Below are positions 8,336 to 16,199 of a stretch of DNA of 55,125 bases, in pieces (the stretch's first letter is position 1; every line of letters begins with the position of its first letter). The notes below the pieces were generated by a model. The model was not told the origin of the DNA. It was given only the letters and a program-made list of their open reading frames with translations, and did not search any database. Source of the DNA: Streptomyces pinistramenti (GTDB taxonomy: Bacteria; Actinomycetota; Actinomycetes; Streptomycetales; Streptomycetaceae); the NCBI RefSeq assembly GCF_020564935.1, contig NZ_JAJCXB010000052.1, positions 1 through 55,125 on the forward strand, written 5' to 3'. A program made the translations under genes and the position numbers.

Positions 8336-9730
8336 CTACGCGGTGCCGGACTTCCTCTTGCGGAGGAAGAACACCGAGCCGCCGCCGACCAGGACCAGCA
8401 CGACCGCGATGCCCGCGATCACCGGCGTGGCACTGCTGGAACCGGTCTCGGCGAGGTCACCGCCGCCGGTGTCACCACCGCTGGTGCCGCCGACCGAGGC
8501 CGGGCTCGGCTGCGGGGAGGGCTTGCCGCTGCCGGAGCCCGCGGTCTTGCAGTCGAGGACGCCGGAGAAGGTCTTCTTGAAGCCGCCCTCGCCGTTGACC
8601 GCGATCTTGTACGGCTGGTCCTCACCCACCGGCACCGTCACGGTCTGCGACCCACCCGGTGCGATCTCGTACTTCTTGCCCGACAGCTCGAAGTGGAACG
8701 CCTCGTCGCCCTTGTTGGTCGCCGTGACATCCACGCCGCCCTTGGAGCAGTTCTTCTCGGCGGTGACCGCCGGGATGGCGCCCTGCTTCTTCCACGAGGC
8801 CGTCGCGGAGGCCGAGACGGTGGACTCGCTGGAGCCTGCCAGGATCTGGGTCTGGCTCTTGGCGTGCTCGCCGATACCGGTGAAGGCACGGCCGACCGGG
8901 ACCTTGGTGGCGGCCTGGGCGGTCAGCGAAGTGGAGCCGTCGGCCGCGCCCGCGGGCACGTCGAAGAACAGCTGGCTGCCGTCGGCGGCACCGGTGACGG
9001 GCTTGCCGTCCTTGCCGACGACCTTGACGCCGGACGGCGTACCCGCGGCGGGGGCGACCGTGACGCTGTCCGCGTTGGTGTGCACGGTCACCGGGCCGAT
9101 GCGGCTGCCGGACTTACCGGAGACGGCCGGCGGGGCCAGCGTCAGCGATGCCTTCGGCTCGGTGAGGTTCTGTGCACTCTTCTGCAGGTAGTCGGCGAGC
9201 TTCTCGGCCGCCGGGTCGACCGCGTCCACCTTGGCGTGGTCGGAGAAGCGCCAGATCGCGACCTGGGTTCCGGCCGCCGCGGTCTTCTCGGTGAGGTTCC
9301 CTGCGTCGGCCTTATGGGCCAGCGCCTCCAGGTCGTTCACCTGCGGGTAGGAGTTCTGCAGGATCCAACGGATCTTGCCGGCGTCCGCGTTGTTGTGCAG
9401 CGACGACGCGCTCCACGGCACTTCCTGGTACTTCGCCTGCTGCTGCGTCGGGTTGTGGATGTCGATGCAGTACGTCTGCAGCGTGCCGCCGTTGTCGACC
9501 GACATCTCGAACAGGCCCGCACCCAGGCGCTGGTCCCCGCCCTGGCCGTGCACGACCGCCTGGTCGTAGACCTTCAGACCACCGAGCGTGGCGGTGGCAC
9601 CCCCGTGTGCGGAGGTCGTGTCATCCGCCGCGGCAGGCCCCGCGGTGGCTATCGCGCCCGCGGCGACCAGGCCGGAGGCCATGACCGCTGCGGCAAGGCG
9701 GGCTGCGCCCCGCCTCTTCTTCGAAAGCAT
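8336..9730 (-). CDS. Sortase-anchored surface protein with N-terminal thioester domain
   Basis: A 464-residue secreted protein. It has a Sec signal peptide (KKRR, a hydrophobic stretch, then AGPAAADD, cleaved near residue 35). It ends with the sorting signal LAETG, a hydrophobic helix and RKRK, as expected for a class E sortase substrate (LAxTG) in actinobacteria. The first mature domain contains TYCIDIHNPTQQ and, later, GTQVAIWRFSD. These match the YC[VI]D and TQxA[VI]W boxes of bacterial thioester domains, in which Cys and Gln form an internal thioester that can bind host or surface nucleophiles. The rest is beta-rich repeat-like material and a Gly/Ser/Pro linker. The ATG is preceded by GAGGGG. 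The thioester bond itself is inferred. Confidence 0.85.
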   Translation of the reverse strand: MLSKKRRGAARLAAAVMASGLVAAGAIATAGPAAADDTTSAHGGATATLGGLKVYDQAVVHGQGGDQRLGAGLFEMSVDNGGTLQTYCIDIHNPTQQQAKYQEVPWSASSLHNNADAGKIRWILQNSYPQVNDLEALAHKADAGNLTEKTAAAGTQVAIWRFSDHAKVDAVDPAAEKLADYLQKSAQNLTEPKASLTLAPPAVSGKSGSRIGPVTVHTNADSVTVAPAAGTPSGVKVVGKDGKPVTGAADGSQLFFDVPAGAADGSTSLTAQAATKVPVGRAFTGIGEHAKSQTQILAGSSESTVSASATASWKKQGAIPAVTAEKNCSKGGVDVTATNKGDEAFHFELSGKKYEIAPGGSQTVTVPVGEDQPYKIAVNGEGGFKKTFSGVLDCKTAGSGSGKPSPQPSPASVGGTSGGDTGGGDLAETGSSSATPVIAGIAVVLVLVGGGSVFFLRKRKSGTA

Positions 9731-10107
9731 GAATTTCCCCTCTGGGCGAGGCGGTCGAGTGGGGAGGAGCCTCGCCGGAAAGATCCCAAAGAACTCAACA
9801 GCTGAACACATCAGCCCCCGTGAGTACTCGTCGGATCCTAGAGAGCAGGCGCAGGACGGTCCCCAGGATTGGCTTCCCGCACTCGATCCGAATCGCAATC
9901 GTTACCGACTGCCGTACGTATGACCTGGCATTATCGACAAATCGCCGGGACTTTTCAGGGCACTGCCACCTTCTCCGGCAAACCACCGGGGCGCGCCTGG
10001 CCACTTGAGGCACCCAGCTGCGGTAAAGCGCCTCGCACGCGCCACGCCACACCCTCGATTACGCGATCAACCACCTCCCGCATTTCCCATAAGGACCGCT
10101 CCACCGG
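9731..10107. other. Intergenic region between ssbB-like gene and surface protein gene
   Basis: This 377-bp stretch must contain the surface-protein promoter and the end of the ssb transcript. The part near 9860-9960 is noticeably less GC-rich than its surroundings, consistent with a promoter. I could not define a -35/-10 pair with confidence. Open frames crossing it do not resemble proteins. Confidence 0.45.
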
Positions 10108-10773
10108 TCAACTGCCGTGCGCTATCCCGGAAAGTTGGGAATTCAACCGGCGCCCGTCCTGATCCCCCGCCCTCTCCACCGCAGCGCCTTCGCCCGCCAC
10201 ACTCCCCTCCCGCGAGGCACCTTCCGCACACGAGGCCGCACCCAACGGGTCATCCGCAGGCGGACGGTCCGCCGCCCGCAACGAATCCGCCGCACCCGAG
10301 GAACCTGGCGCACCCGCGCCCGCGCCGGCATCCGGGATGCCTTCAGCCTCCGACACCCGCCCGCCCTGGGCCTGTTGGATCGGCACCTGATCCGTGCGCC
10401 CCCGCGGGGACCGACGGAAGGCGGCGGTACCCCGGGAAAGATCGTGGCCGATCGCCAGCGCATCGACCTCCGCCGCGAACCAGCGCGCCCCGCCACGCTC
10501 CGGAGGCTGCTCTCCCTCCCGCAGCCGCAACCGCCCCTGAACCAACAGGGGTTCCCCCACCGCCACCGACGCCGCGACATGGTCGGCGAGCGCCCGCCAC
10601 GCCCTGACCGTATAGAAACTCGTCTCGCCATCCGTCCAGCGCTCCCGCGCCTTGTCCCACCGCCGGGGAGTCGCCGCGAGCCGGAATCGTGCCACCGCCA
10701 CACCCGCCGCGGTCTGCCGATGCTCCACCGCCGTCGCGGCATTCCCCACCAGCGTCACCAACGTGTCGTTCAT
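10108..10773 (-). CDS. ssbB: Single-stranded DNA-binding protein, SsbB type
   Basis: The first 110 residues form an OB-fold SSB domain: MNDTLVTLVGNAATAVEHR, then VARFRLAATPRRWD, the SFYTVRAWRALADHV strand and GEPLLVQGRLRLRE. The remaining half is a long Gly/Ala/Ser/Asp-rich tail. It lacks the acidic DDDIPF-type tip that housekeeping SSBs use to recruit partners, which is why I favour the second Streptomyces SSB, SsbB, linked in S. coelicolor to chromosome segregation during sporulation. The ATG is chosen because GGGGGAA lies about 10 bp upstream; a GTG three codons earlier sits too close to it. Two dynamin-like GTPase genes lie upstream on the same strand, which fits a sporulation role. The symbol is by family likeness. 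Confidence 0.8.
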   Translation of the reverse strand: MNDTLVTLVGNAATAVEHRQTAAGVAVARFRLAATPRRWDKARERWTDGETSFYTVRAWRALADHVAASVAVGEPLLVQGRLRLREGEQPPERGGARWFAAEVDALAIGHDLSRGTAAFRRSPRGRTDQVPIQQAQGGRVSEAEGIPDAGAGAGAPGSSGAADSLRAADRPPADDPLGAASCAEGASREGSVAGEGAAVERAGDQDGRRLNSQLSGIAHGS

Positions 10774-11098
10774 CGAACCCACTTCCCCCGTCCGCGCCGC
10801 GTCGTACGGCGCCGTCGTCCGCTGTCACCCACCGCTCTCGCCGTGCGTTGATCTCATGCTGCACGCATCCCGCAATCCCCGCTCCGGCCTGTGGACGACC
10901 ACCCGTCTGTGGAAAACCCGGTCACCCGAACGAGGGTTGAGCGGGGCAAGCGGGGCGAGGGAACGGCAGGGGAATGCGGGACGAGGGCACGAGTACCGCG
11001 GTGGTGGAGCGGGGAGGCGACGGAACCCGCCCCCAACAGGCGGAAAACAAGCCGGAGATGACAAGCGGCAACACGGCCCCGCCGCCCGCCCAACAGGC
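10774..11098. other. Intergenic region between GTPase gene and ssbB
   Basis: About 325 bp without a convincing gene. It contains TGTGGACGA and TGTGGAAAA near 10890-10915, which resemble DnaA-box halves, but two weak matches are not enough to call an origin or operator. The leftward promoter of the ssb gene is expected here unless it is cotranscribed with the GTPase genes. Confidence 0.4.
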
Positions 11099-14014
11099 TC
11101 AGGCCCCCGACGCCACCGCATACTGCTCGCGCACCTCGCGGTATCGCAGCAGCTCGGCGGCGACCGGTTCGAGCACCCGGGCCCGCCCGCACCCCGCAGC
11201 CGTCTCCCGCAGCCTGCGCTCGGTCTCCTGACCGTGCCGCCGGGCGGGGCCCCGCGCCGCCACCCCGCACAGCCATGTCAGGGCGGGCCCGCCCACCGAG
11301 CCGACGACCGCAGGCAACAGAGCGGCCCCCCACTCTTCCGCAGCCGCCAGCCCCGTGAGCACCCCCAGCAGCCACAACAGGCCCACGACCTGGAGGACGA
11401 ACATCAGGCCCTGCAACGCCGCCGCCGCCATCCACCACCGCGGCCGCACCGTCGGCCCGTCCCGCAGCGCCTCCTCCGCGTCCGCCGCCACCACGTCCAG
11501 CGCCACCGGCAGCCCTTCCGCTCCCCGCACCGCCGCCTCGCGTACGGCCTGCGCCCACGGACCGGGCAGCCCGCGGGCCGCCTCGCCCGCTACCGCCCGC
11601 ACCGCCTGCTCCACAACAGGCCGCGCCGCCGCCCGCCCGTCCATCTCCCGCGACGCTCCCGCACCAACAGCCACCCCGTCCCCACGTGCCGCCCCACCAC
11701 GTCCCTTCCGCCCTCCACACACACCAAACGCCGTTCCAGCCGTTCCAGCCGTTCCAGCCGTTCCAGCCGTTCCAGGGTTGCCCACCGTTCCCGGCGTTCC
11801 ACCCCCGTCCGGCTTCCCCCGCTTCGCGGACTTCCTCAGCTTCCCCGGCTTCCACCGCAAGCTGCCCGCCCCCCGCGCAGCCGCCGAGCGCGCTCCCGCA
11901 TACGTCCCGGGCCGCCCCCCAGCCTTCCCGCCGGCCGTCCCATCCGCTGTCCCATTCGCTGCCCCGTCGGCTGTCCCATCCACCGTCCCGTCGGCCGTTC
12001 CACCCGGCCTCCCGAACGCGCCGTCCGGCCGTTCCCCGCCCGGCCACCGGGCCGGGCCCCGGCTGCGCAGCCGTGTCCACTGTGAACCGCAGGCGCGGTC
12101 CGCGTGCCGCAGCCAGTCGCGTTCCGCCGCGCGTCCCATCGCCACCGCGCCGACCGCGTCGGCCAGCCGGTCGTCGAACTCCTCGCGGGCCCGCTCCGTC
12201 AGCCCGACCCGCCGCTCCGCCACGTACACGGGACGCAGCCGCTCGGCAGCCGCGTCCACATCTGCGGCCAGCCGCCGTTCCGCCGCACCCCGGTCCGCCA
12301 CGAACTGGCCCAGCGCGTCCCGCAGTTCTCCGACCCCTGCCCCCGTAGCGGCCGAGAGGGCGAGCACCTGCGCCCCGGGCTCACCGTGTTCGCCGAGCGC
12401 AAGACCGTCCTCGTCCAGGAGCCGGCGCAGGTCGTCCACCACCTGGTCGGCGGCATCCCCGGGCAGCCGGTCCACCTGGTTGAGCACCACGAACGTCACC
12501 TCGGCATAGCCGGCCAGCGGCCGCAGATAGCACTCGTGCAGCACCGCATCCGCGTACTTCTCCGGATCCACCACCCAGATCACCGCGTCCACCAACTTCA
12601 GCAGCCGGTCCACCTGTTCGCGATGTCCGGTCTCCGCCGAATCGTGGTCGGGCAGGTCCAGCAGCACGAGCCCCCGCAGCCCGTCATCACCCGCACCGCC
12701 TTGCCCACCATCACTGTTGGCCCCACCGTCCTCAGCGCTCCTCTCCACCGCGGCACCGCCCCCGTGGGTACCCGCTTCCCAGGCCGCCTCCCCAGGGGCG
12801 TGGCGGCGGCGCGGCGGACCGCCCAGCCGGTGCAGCAGCCCTTCGGCACCGGGGCCGCCCGGCCAGACGCAGGCCACCGGTTCGGACGTCGTCGGCCGGC
12901 GCGCGCCGACCTGCGAACGGTTCGCCCCGGCAAGCGCGTTGAACAGCGAGGACTTGCCGCTGCCGGTGGCGCCGGCGAGGGCGACGACCGTGTGCTCGGC
13001 GGACAGCCGGTTCCGCTCGTCGGCGGCGTCCACGACCCCGCCCGCCTCCTCAAGCGTCTCGCCACCCAGCCGGGTCCTGGACAGCGCGATCAGCTCCCGC
13101 AGTGCGTCCAGCCGGGGCCGCAGCACGTCCCCGGGAACGCGCCGTTCCCCACCCGGCGCCGGCACGTATCCGCCGCCCCCGTCGTCAGCCGCCATCTCGG
13201 CCTGTGCACGCCGCTCATCCGACGGCACATCCCGCTGGGCCCCGACCCGCACCGCGCCCCGCACCGCCTCCTCGTCCGCCGGGCGCACCGCCCCGCGCCC
13301 CGCGCCCCATGCCGCCTCCCACTCCTCGTAAAGCGCCCCCTTCGCCCCGGCTGCGTCCCCGCAGCCGGCGGGCGCCCCGATACCCGCAGCTGTCCCGGCC
13401 CCTGCCGGATCGGCCCCCACCGGGTCAGCCCTTCCCGCCGTATCCGCACCTTCCCCTCCACCACCCACGTCGTCCATCGCACGGAGCGCTTCCGCCGCTG
13501 CTTCCGCTTCTGCCGCACTTGCCGCGGATTCCCCCTGGGCCTCGCGCCACCGCGCGCCCGGCCGCGGGAACGCGCCGGTCCGCACCCGCCGCGCGATCAA
13601 CCCGTCGTCCCAGGGCGCGTCCCGCGGGAAGCCCCGCCCGTCCGCCCCTGCGCCCGTCGGCTCCGGAACGCCGGTCTCCTCCGTCTCGCCTCCCGGCTCC
13701 GGTACGTCCTCGTCCGGATCCAGGTCATCCACCCTCTCGCCGCACGCACGGCACGCCCCACACATCCCGGAGACCCCACACACCCCGCAGGCAGAGCCCT
13801 GTGCCGATTTCCCCGGCCCCTCGTCGGCCCCAGATGTCCCCGAGCCCTCGGAACTCACACACTCCCCAGGGCCTTCAACGCTCTCGCCGAGGCCGTCAGC
13901 GCTCCTGGAACACACTCCCCTCCCCTGTCTCTCGGAACTCCCCTGATTCCTGGGGCACTCGGGACTCTCCGGGCCCTCCGTCTCCTCCGGACGTCCCGTG
14001 AACCCGCTCACCAC
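11099..14014 (-). CDS. Dynamin-like GTPase with C-terminal membrane helices (DynB-like)
   Basis: A 971-residue protein on the GTG start that falls at the end of the preceding GTPase gene; a second GTG one codon later is equally possible, and GGAGAAGG precedes both. The N-terminal 300 residues are low-complexity and acidic (Glu/Gly/Ala), with CGVCGVSGMCGAC, a cysteine cluster that might bind metal. A GTPase domain follows: P-loop GATGSGKSSLFNALAG (about residue 345), G3 LLDLPDHDS and G4-like VVLNQVDRL, where Gln replaces Lys of NKxD. After a repeat-rich linker come two hydrophobic helices near 865-925 (ALQGLMFVLQVVGLLWLLGV and a second). Family, operon partner and membrane tail suit the Streptomyces dynamin pair DynA/DynB, which stabilise sporulation septa; the orthology is inferred. 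Confidence 0.75.
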   Translation of the reverse strand: MVSGFTGRPEETEGPESPECPRNQGSSERQGRGVCSRSADGLGESVEGPGECVSSEGSGTSGADEGPGKSAQGSACGVCGVSGMCGACRACGERVDDLDPDEDVPEPGGETEETGVPEPTGAGADGRGFPRDAPWDDGLIARRVRTGAFPRPGARWREAQGESAASAAEAEAAAEALRAMDDVGGGGEGADTAGRADPVGADPAGAGTAAGIGAPAGCGDAAGAKGALYEEWEAAWGAGRGAVRPADEEAVRGAVRVGAQRDVPSDERRAQAEMAADDGGGGYVPAPGGERRVPGDVLRPRLDALRELIALSRTRLGGETLEEAGGVVDAADERNRLSAEHTVVALAGATGSGKSSLFNALAGANRSQVGARRPTTSEPVACVWPGGPGAEGLLHRLGGPPRRRHAPGEAAWEAGTHGGGAAVERSAEDGGANSDGGQGGAGDDGLRGLVLLDLPDHDSAETGHREQVDRLLKLVDAVIWVVDPEKYADAVLHECYLRPLAGYAEVTFVVLNQVDRLPGDAADQVVDDLRRLLDEDGLALGEHGEPGAQVLALSAATGAGVGELRDALGQFVADRGAAERRLAADVDAAAERLRPVYVAERRVGLTERAREEFDDRLADAVGAVAMGRAAERDWLRHADRACGSQWTRLRSRGPARWPGGERPDGAFGRPGGTADGTVDGTADGAANGTADGTAGGKAGGRPGTYAGARSAAARGAGSLRWKPGKLRKSAKRGKPDGGGTPGTVGNPGTAGTAGTAGTAGTAFGVCGGRKGRGGAARGDGVAVGAGASREMDGRAAARPVVEQAVRAVAGEAARGLPGPWAQAVREAAVRGAEGLPVALDVVAADAEEALRDGPTVRPRWWMAAAALQGLMFVLQVVGLLWLLGVLTGLAAAEEWGAALLPAVVGSVGGPALTWLCGVAARGPARRHGQETERRLRETAAGCGRARVLEPVAAELLRYREVREQYAVASGA
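11731..11775. repeat. 9-bp tandem repeat, five exact copies, inside GTPase gene
   Basis: CCGTTCCAG is repeated five times without a mismatch. On the minus strand it encodes Gly-Thr-Ala triplets in the linker between the GTPase and membrane parts. Because the unit is a multiple of three, slippage would change linker length without breaking the frame. A looser 12-bp repeat (Asp-Gly-Thr-Ala-type) lies near 11930-12000. Confidence 0.9.
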
Positions 14015-15762
14015 GACACCTTCTCCCTCTGCAATACGGACAGTGCGGCGATCAGTTCGGCCTGCTGGTCCGGCGGCACGGACAGTTGATCGAGCGGCGC
14101 CAGGCGGCGCTCGCGCTCGGCGTCGAGCGCGCGTTTCAGGTGCCTGGTCAGCAGCCTGCTGCCGCGTTCGCACAGCCGCAGCGCACTCTGCGCCCCGAGC
14201 AACTCGGCGAGGCTCTCCCCCGCCGTACGCGCCCGGCGCCCGCCGAGCAGTGCGGTGGCCAGCAGCGCCGCCGACTCCTCCGGCGCCACGGAGCCCGGAC
14301 GGTCACCGGCGAGGCCACCGGATGCCTCTCGGGTCTCCTCGTCGGCCAGTTCCTCCAGGCAGCGACGCCAGCGCCGTACGACGACTCCGAGCCGCGCGGA
14401 CGCACCCGCGGCGCCGGCCGCGGCCGACGGCGACACATCCGCGGCGGCCGGGTCGCGGCGCCAGGCGTCGGCGACCCGTTCGTCGGCCTGCTCCACCGCG
14501 CAGTCCAGCAGGGCGGCGAGCCCGTGGGTCAGCGCGTCCAGCAGCTCGTCGGGGCGGCCGCCGAGTGCGTGATCGCGCCAGTGGGCACGCGCGTCCCCGG
14601 ACAGCACCTCGCCCGCCGCGACCTCCCCACGGACCCGCCCGGCGGCCTCCTCGTACGCCTCCTCGACCCGGCCTGCCAGTCGCAGCGCCGCGGCGTACTG
14701 GGCCGCGGCCTCGCCCGCGAGTGCCGGCAGCCGGCTGCGCAGCGAGGCGATCACGCCGGCCGCGGTACGGTCCGCGGCGGCCGACCGGGCGAGCGGGTCC
14801 TGGGCATGCCGTGCCAGCCAGTCGCGCAGGGCGGCGACCGCGGTGGCGGGCAGCAGCCCGCTGCCGCCGCCGGCCGACTCGGGCAGCTCGGGGATGGTGA
14901 AGCGCGGCACGTGGCCGAGGCCGGCGCCCTGGAGGAGCGCGGCGTAGCGCCCGGAGATGTCGGCGGCGATCTGGTGCGGCACCCGGTCGAGCACGGTCAC
15001 CAGCGTGACGTCGTACTCCTTGGCCGTACGCAGCAGATGCCAGGGCACCGCGTCGGCGTACCGGGCGGCCGTGGTGACGAGCACCCAGACGTCGGCGGCG
15101 CAGATCAGTTCGGCGGCGAGTTCGCGGTTGCCCGCCACCAGGGAGTCGATGTCGGGAGCGTCCAGGAGGGCGAGCCCGCTGGGCAGCGACGGGTCGGTCT
15201 CGATCCGCAACGTCGGCATCCCGGGCTCCCCATAGGCCCCTTCCGCCCCTTGCCCGTCCCCTTCGCTGCCCTCCCGGTAGTCGTCATACGCCTCGTACGG
15301 GCCGTAGCCGCCGGCCGCGGCGCCGTACTCGCTGCGCCGGTGGCCCCGGCCGCCCGGTGCCTCCGGGCGGCCGCCGTCCTGTTCCGGCACCCAGACCCGG
15401 GCCAGTTGGGGCAGCACCCGCCGGCCCGCGAACCAATGGCGGTCGTCGGGGTGGCAGACCAGCACCGGCGTCCGCGTCGTCGGGCGCAGCACCCCGGCTT
15501 CCGACACCCGCCGCCCCACCAGCGAATTGACCAGGGTCGACTTGCCGGCTCCGGTGGAACCGCCGATGACGGCGAGCAGCGGAGCCTGGGGTGCGCGCAG
15601 GCGGGGCATCACATAGTCGTCGAGCTGGGCGAGCAGCTCGGCTCTGCTGCGGCGGGCGCGTGCTGCGCCTCTGAGCGGCAGCGGGAAGCGTGCGGCGTCG
15701 ACGCGGTCCCGCAGTACGGACAGCGCGTCGATGAGCCGGGGTCGTACGTCCAAGGTCGCCAC
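14008..15762 (-). CDS. Dynamin-like GTPase (DynA-like)
   Basis: A 584-residue cytoplasmic GTPase. The P-loop GGSTGAGKSTLVNSLVG is near residue 65, a switch/G3 region contains LLDAPDIDSLV near 195, and a G4-like segment reads VTVLDRVPHQI. A long helical region rich in Ala/Arg/Glu follows, as in dynamin-family stalks. I prefer the GTG giving VATLDVRPRLIDALSVLRDR, since the upstream 53 codons cross AT-richer promoter-like DNA and do not look like protein. The stop overlaps the start of the next GTPase gene (GTGA), so the two are translationally coupled, as expected for partners. The predicted role, septum membrane remodelling in sporulation, comes from the known DynA/DynB pair and is not shown by sequence alone. 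Confidence 0.75.
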   Translation of the reverse strand: MATLDVRPRLIDALSVLRDRVDAARFPLPLRGAARARRSRAELLAQLDDYVMPRLRAPQAPLLAVIGGSTGAGKSTLVNSLVGRRVSEAGVLRPTTRTPVLVCHPDDRHWFAGRRVLPQLARVWVPEQDGGRPEAPGGRGHRRSEYGAAAGGYGPYEAYDDYREGSEGDGQGAEGAYGEPGMPTLRIETDPSLPSGLALLDAPDIDSLVAGNRELAAELICAADVWVLVTTAARYADAVPWHLLRTAKEYDVTLVTVLDRVPHQIAADISGRYAALLQGAGLGHVPRFTIPELPESAGGGSGLLPATAVAALRDWLARHAQDPLARSAAADRTAAGVIASLRSRLPALAGEAAAQYAAALRLAGRVEEAYEEAAGRVRGEVAAGEVLSGDARAHWRDHALGGRPDELLDALTHGLAALLDCAVEQADERVADAWRRDPAAADVSPSAAAGAAGASARLGVVVRRWRRCLEELADEETREASGGLAGDRPGSVAPEESAALLATALLGGRRARTAGESLAELLGAQSALRLCERGSRLLTRHLKRALDAERERRLAPLDQLSVPPDQQAELIAALSVLQREKVSW

Positions 15763-16064
15763 ATGTGCAGAATGCCCAATTTCGTTGGGTTTTTGAAGCG
15801 TATAGCCCTGTGTGCGCGCCGTAAAAAACGGTACAGAACGGGACGAGTGATGCGTGAGACGATCGAGACAAGTGGGGCACAGGCATAACGACTGCACAAC
15901 ACCCGCTGCGCGAGTGGCCAAAACCGGTGCAGGATTCGTACCCGCCTGCGATTATCGAGATCGCTTCACGGAATCTCCACAACGTGCCACGGAGGTGAAG
16001 CAACCGGGACGAGGCACCCGGACCCCTATCCTTGTCCGCGGTCCGTGATCCACGTCCACCACCG
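15763..16064. other. Intergenic promoter region between dynA-like gene and tRNA-Arg
   Basis: About 300 bp, less GC-rich at 15770-15840, between divergently transcribed units. Promoters for the leftward GTPase operon and the rightward tRNA should lie here. No protein-like ORF is convincing. Confidence 0.5.
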
Positions 16065-16137
16065 GCCCCCGTAGCTCAGTGGATAGAGCAGGTGCCTTCT
16101 AAGCACTTGGCCGCAGGTTCGAGTCCTGCCGGGGGCA
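16065..16137 (+). tRNA. tRNA-Arg (anticodon TCT)
   Basis: A 73-nt cloverleaf is readable: acceptor GCCCCCG pairing with CGGGGGC, D stem GCTC/GAGC, anticodon stem GGTGC/GCACT (one G-T pair) around loop CTTCTAA, and T arm GCAGG-TTCGAGT-CCTGC. The discriminator base is A and CCA is not encoded. Anticodon UCU reads AGA, a rare arginine codon in this GC-rich DNA. The 3' two thirds of the gene form the attachment site of the adjacent element, and integration keeps the gene intact. Confidence 0.96.
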
Positions 16138-16138
16138 C
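16089..16138 (+). repeat. attL: 50-bp direct repeat, left copy in tRNA-Arg
   Basis: This segment, from the anticodon arm through the tRNA 3' end plus one base, matches 47440-47489 base for base. Identity stops sharply on both sides. With the integrase gene 62 bp away and pointing toward it, this is the left attachment site of the 31.4-kb element. Confidence 0.93.
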
Positions 16139-16157
16139 TCTTCTCCGCCCGTTCCTC

Positions 16158-16183
16158 AGCCCTCCGTCGCGGAGGGCTTTTTT
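16158..16183 (+). terminator. Rho-independent terminator after tRNA-Arg
   Basis: AGCCCTCC and GGAGGGCT form an 8-bp stem around a 4-base loop, followed by six T. It lies 20 bp past the tRNA, inside the element, so the element appears to supply the terminator for the tRNA. Confidence 0.85.
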
Positions 16184-16199
16184 GCAGGTCAGAGGCCAT

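Noticed and set aside
10885..10920. DnaA-box-like pair near ssbB
   Set aside because: Two loose matches only, without the cluster or AT-rich stretch of an origin.
10854..12080. 408-codon Gly/Trp-rich ORF
   Set aside because: The repeats of Trp and Gly come from the out-of-frame reading of the 9-bp and 12-bp repeats of the GTPase gene.
12104..14089. 661-codon plus-strand ORF
   Set aside because: Lies opposite the GTPase gene and reads as Pro/Arg/His-rich filler.
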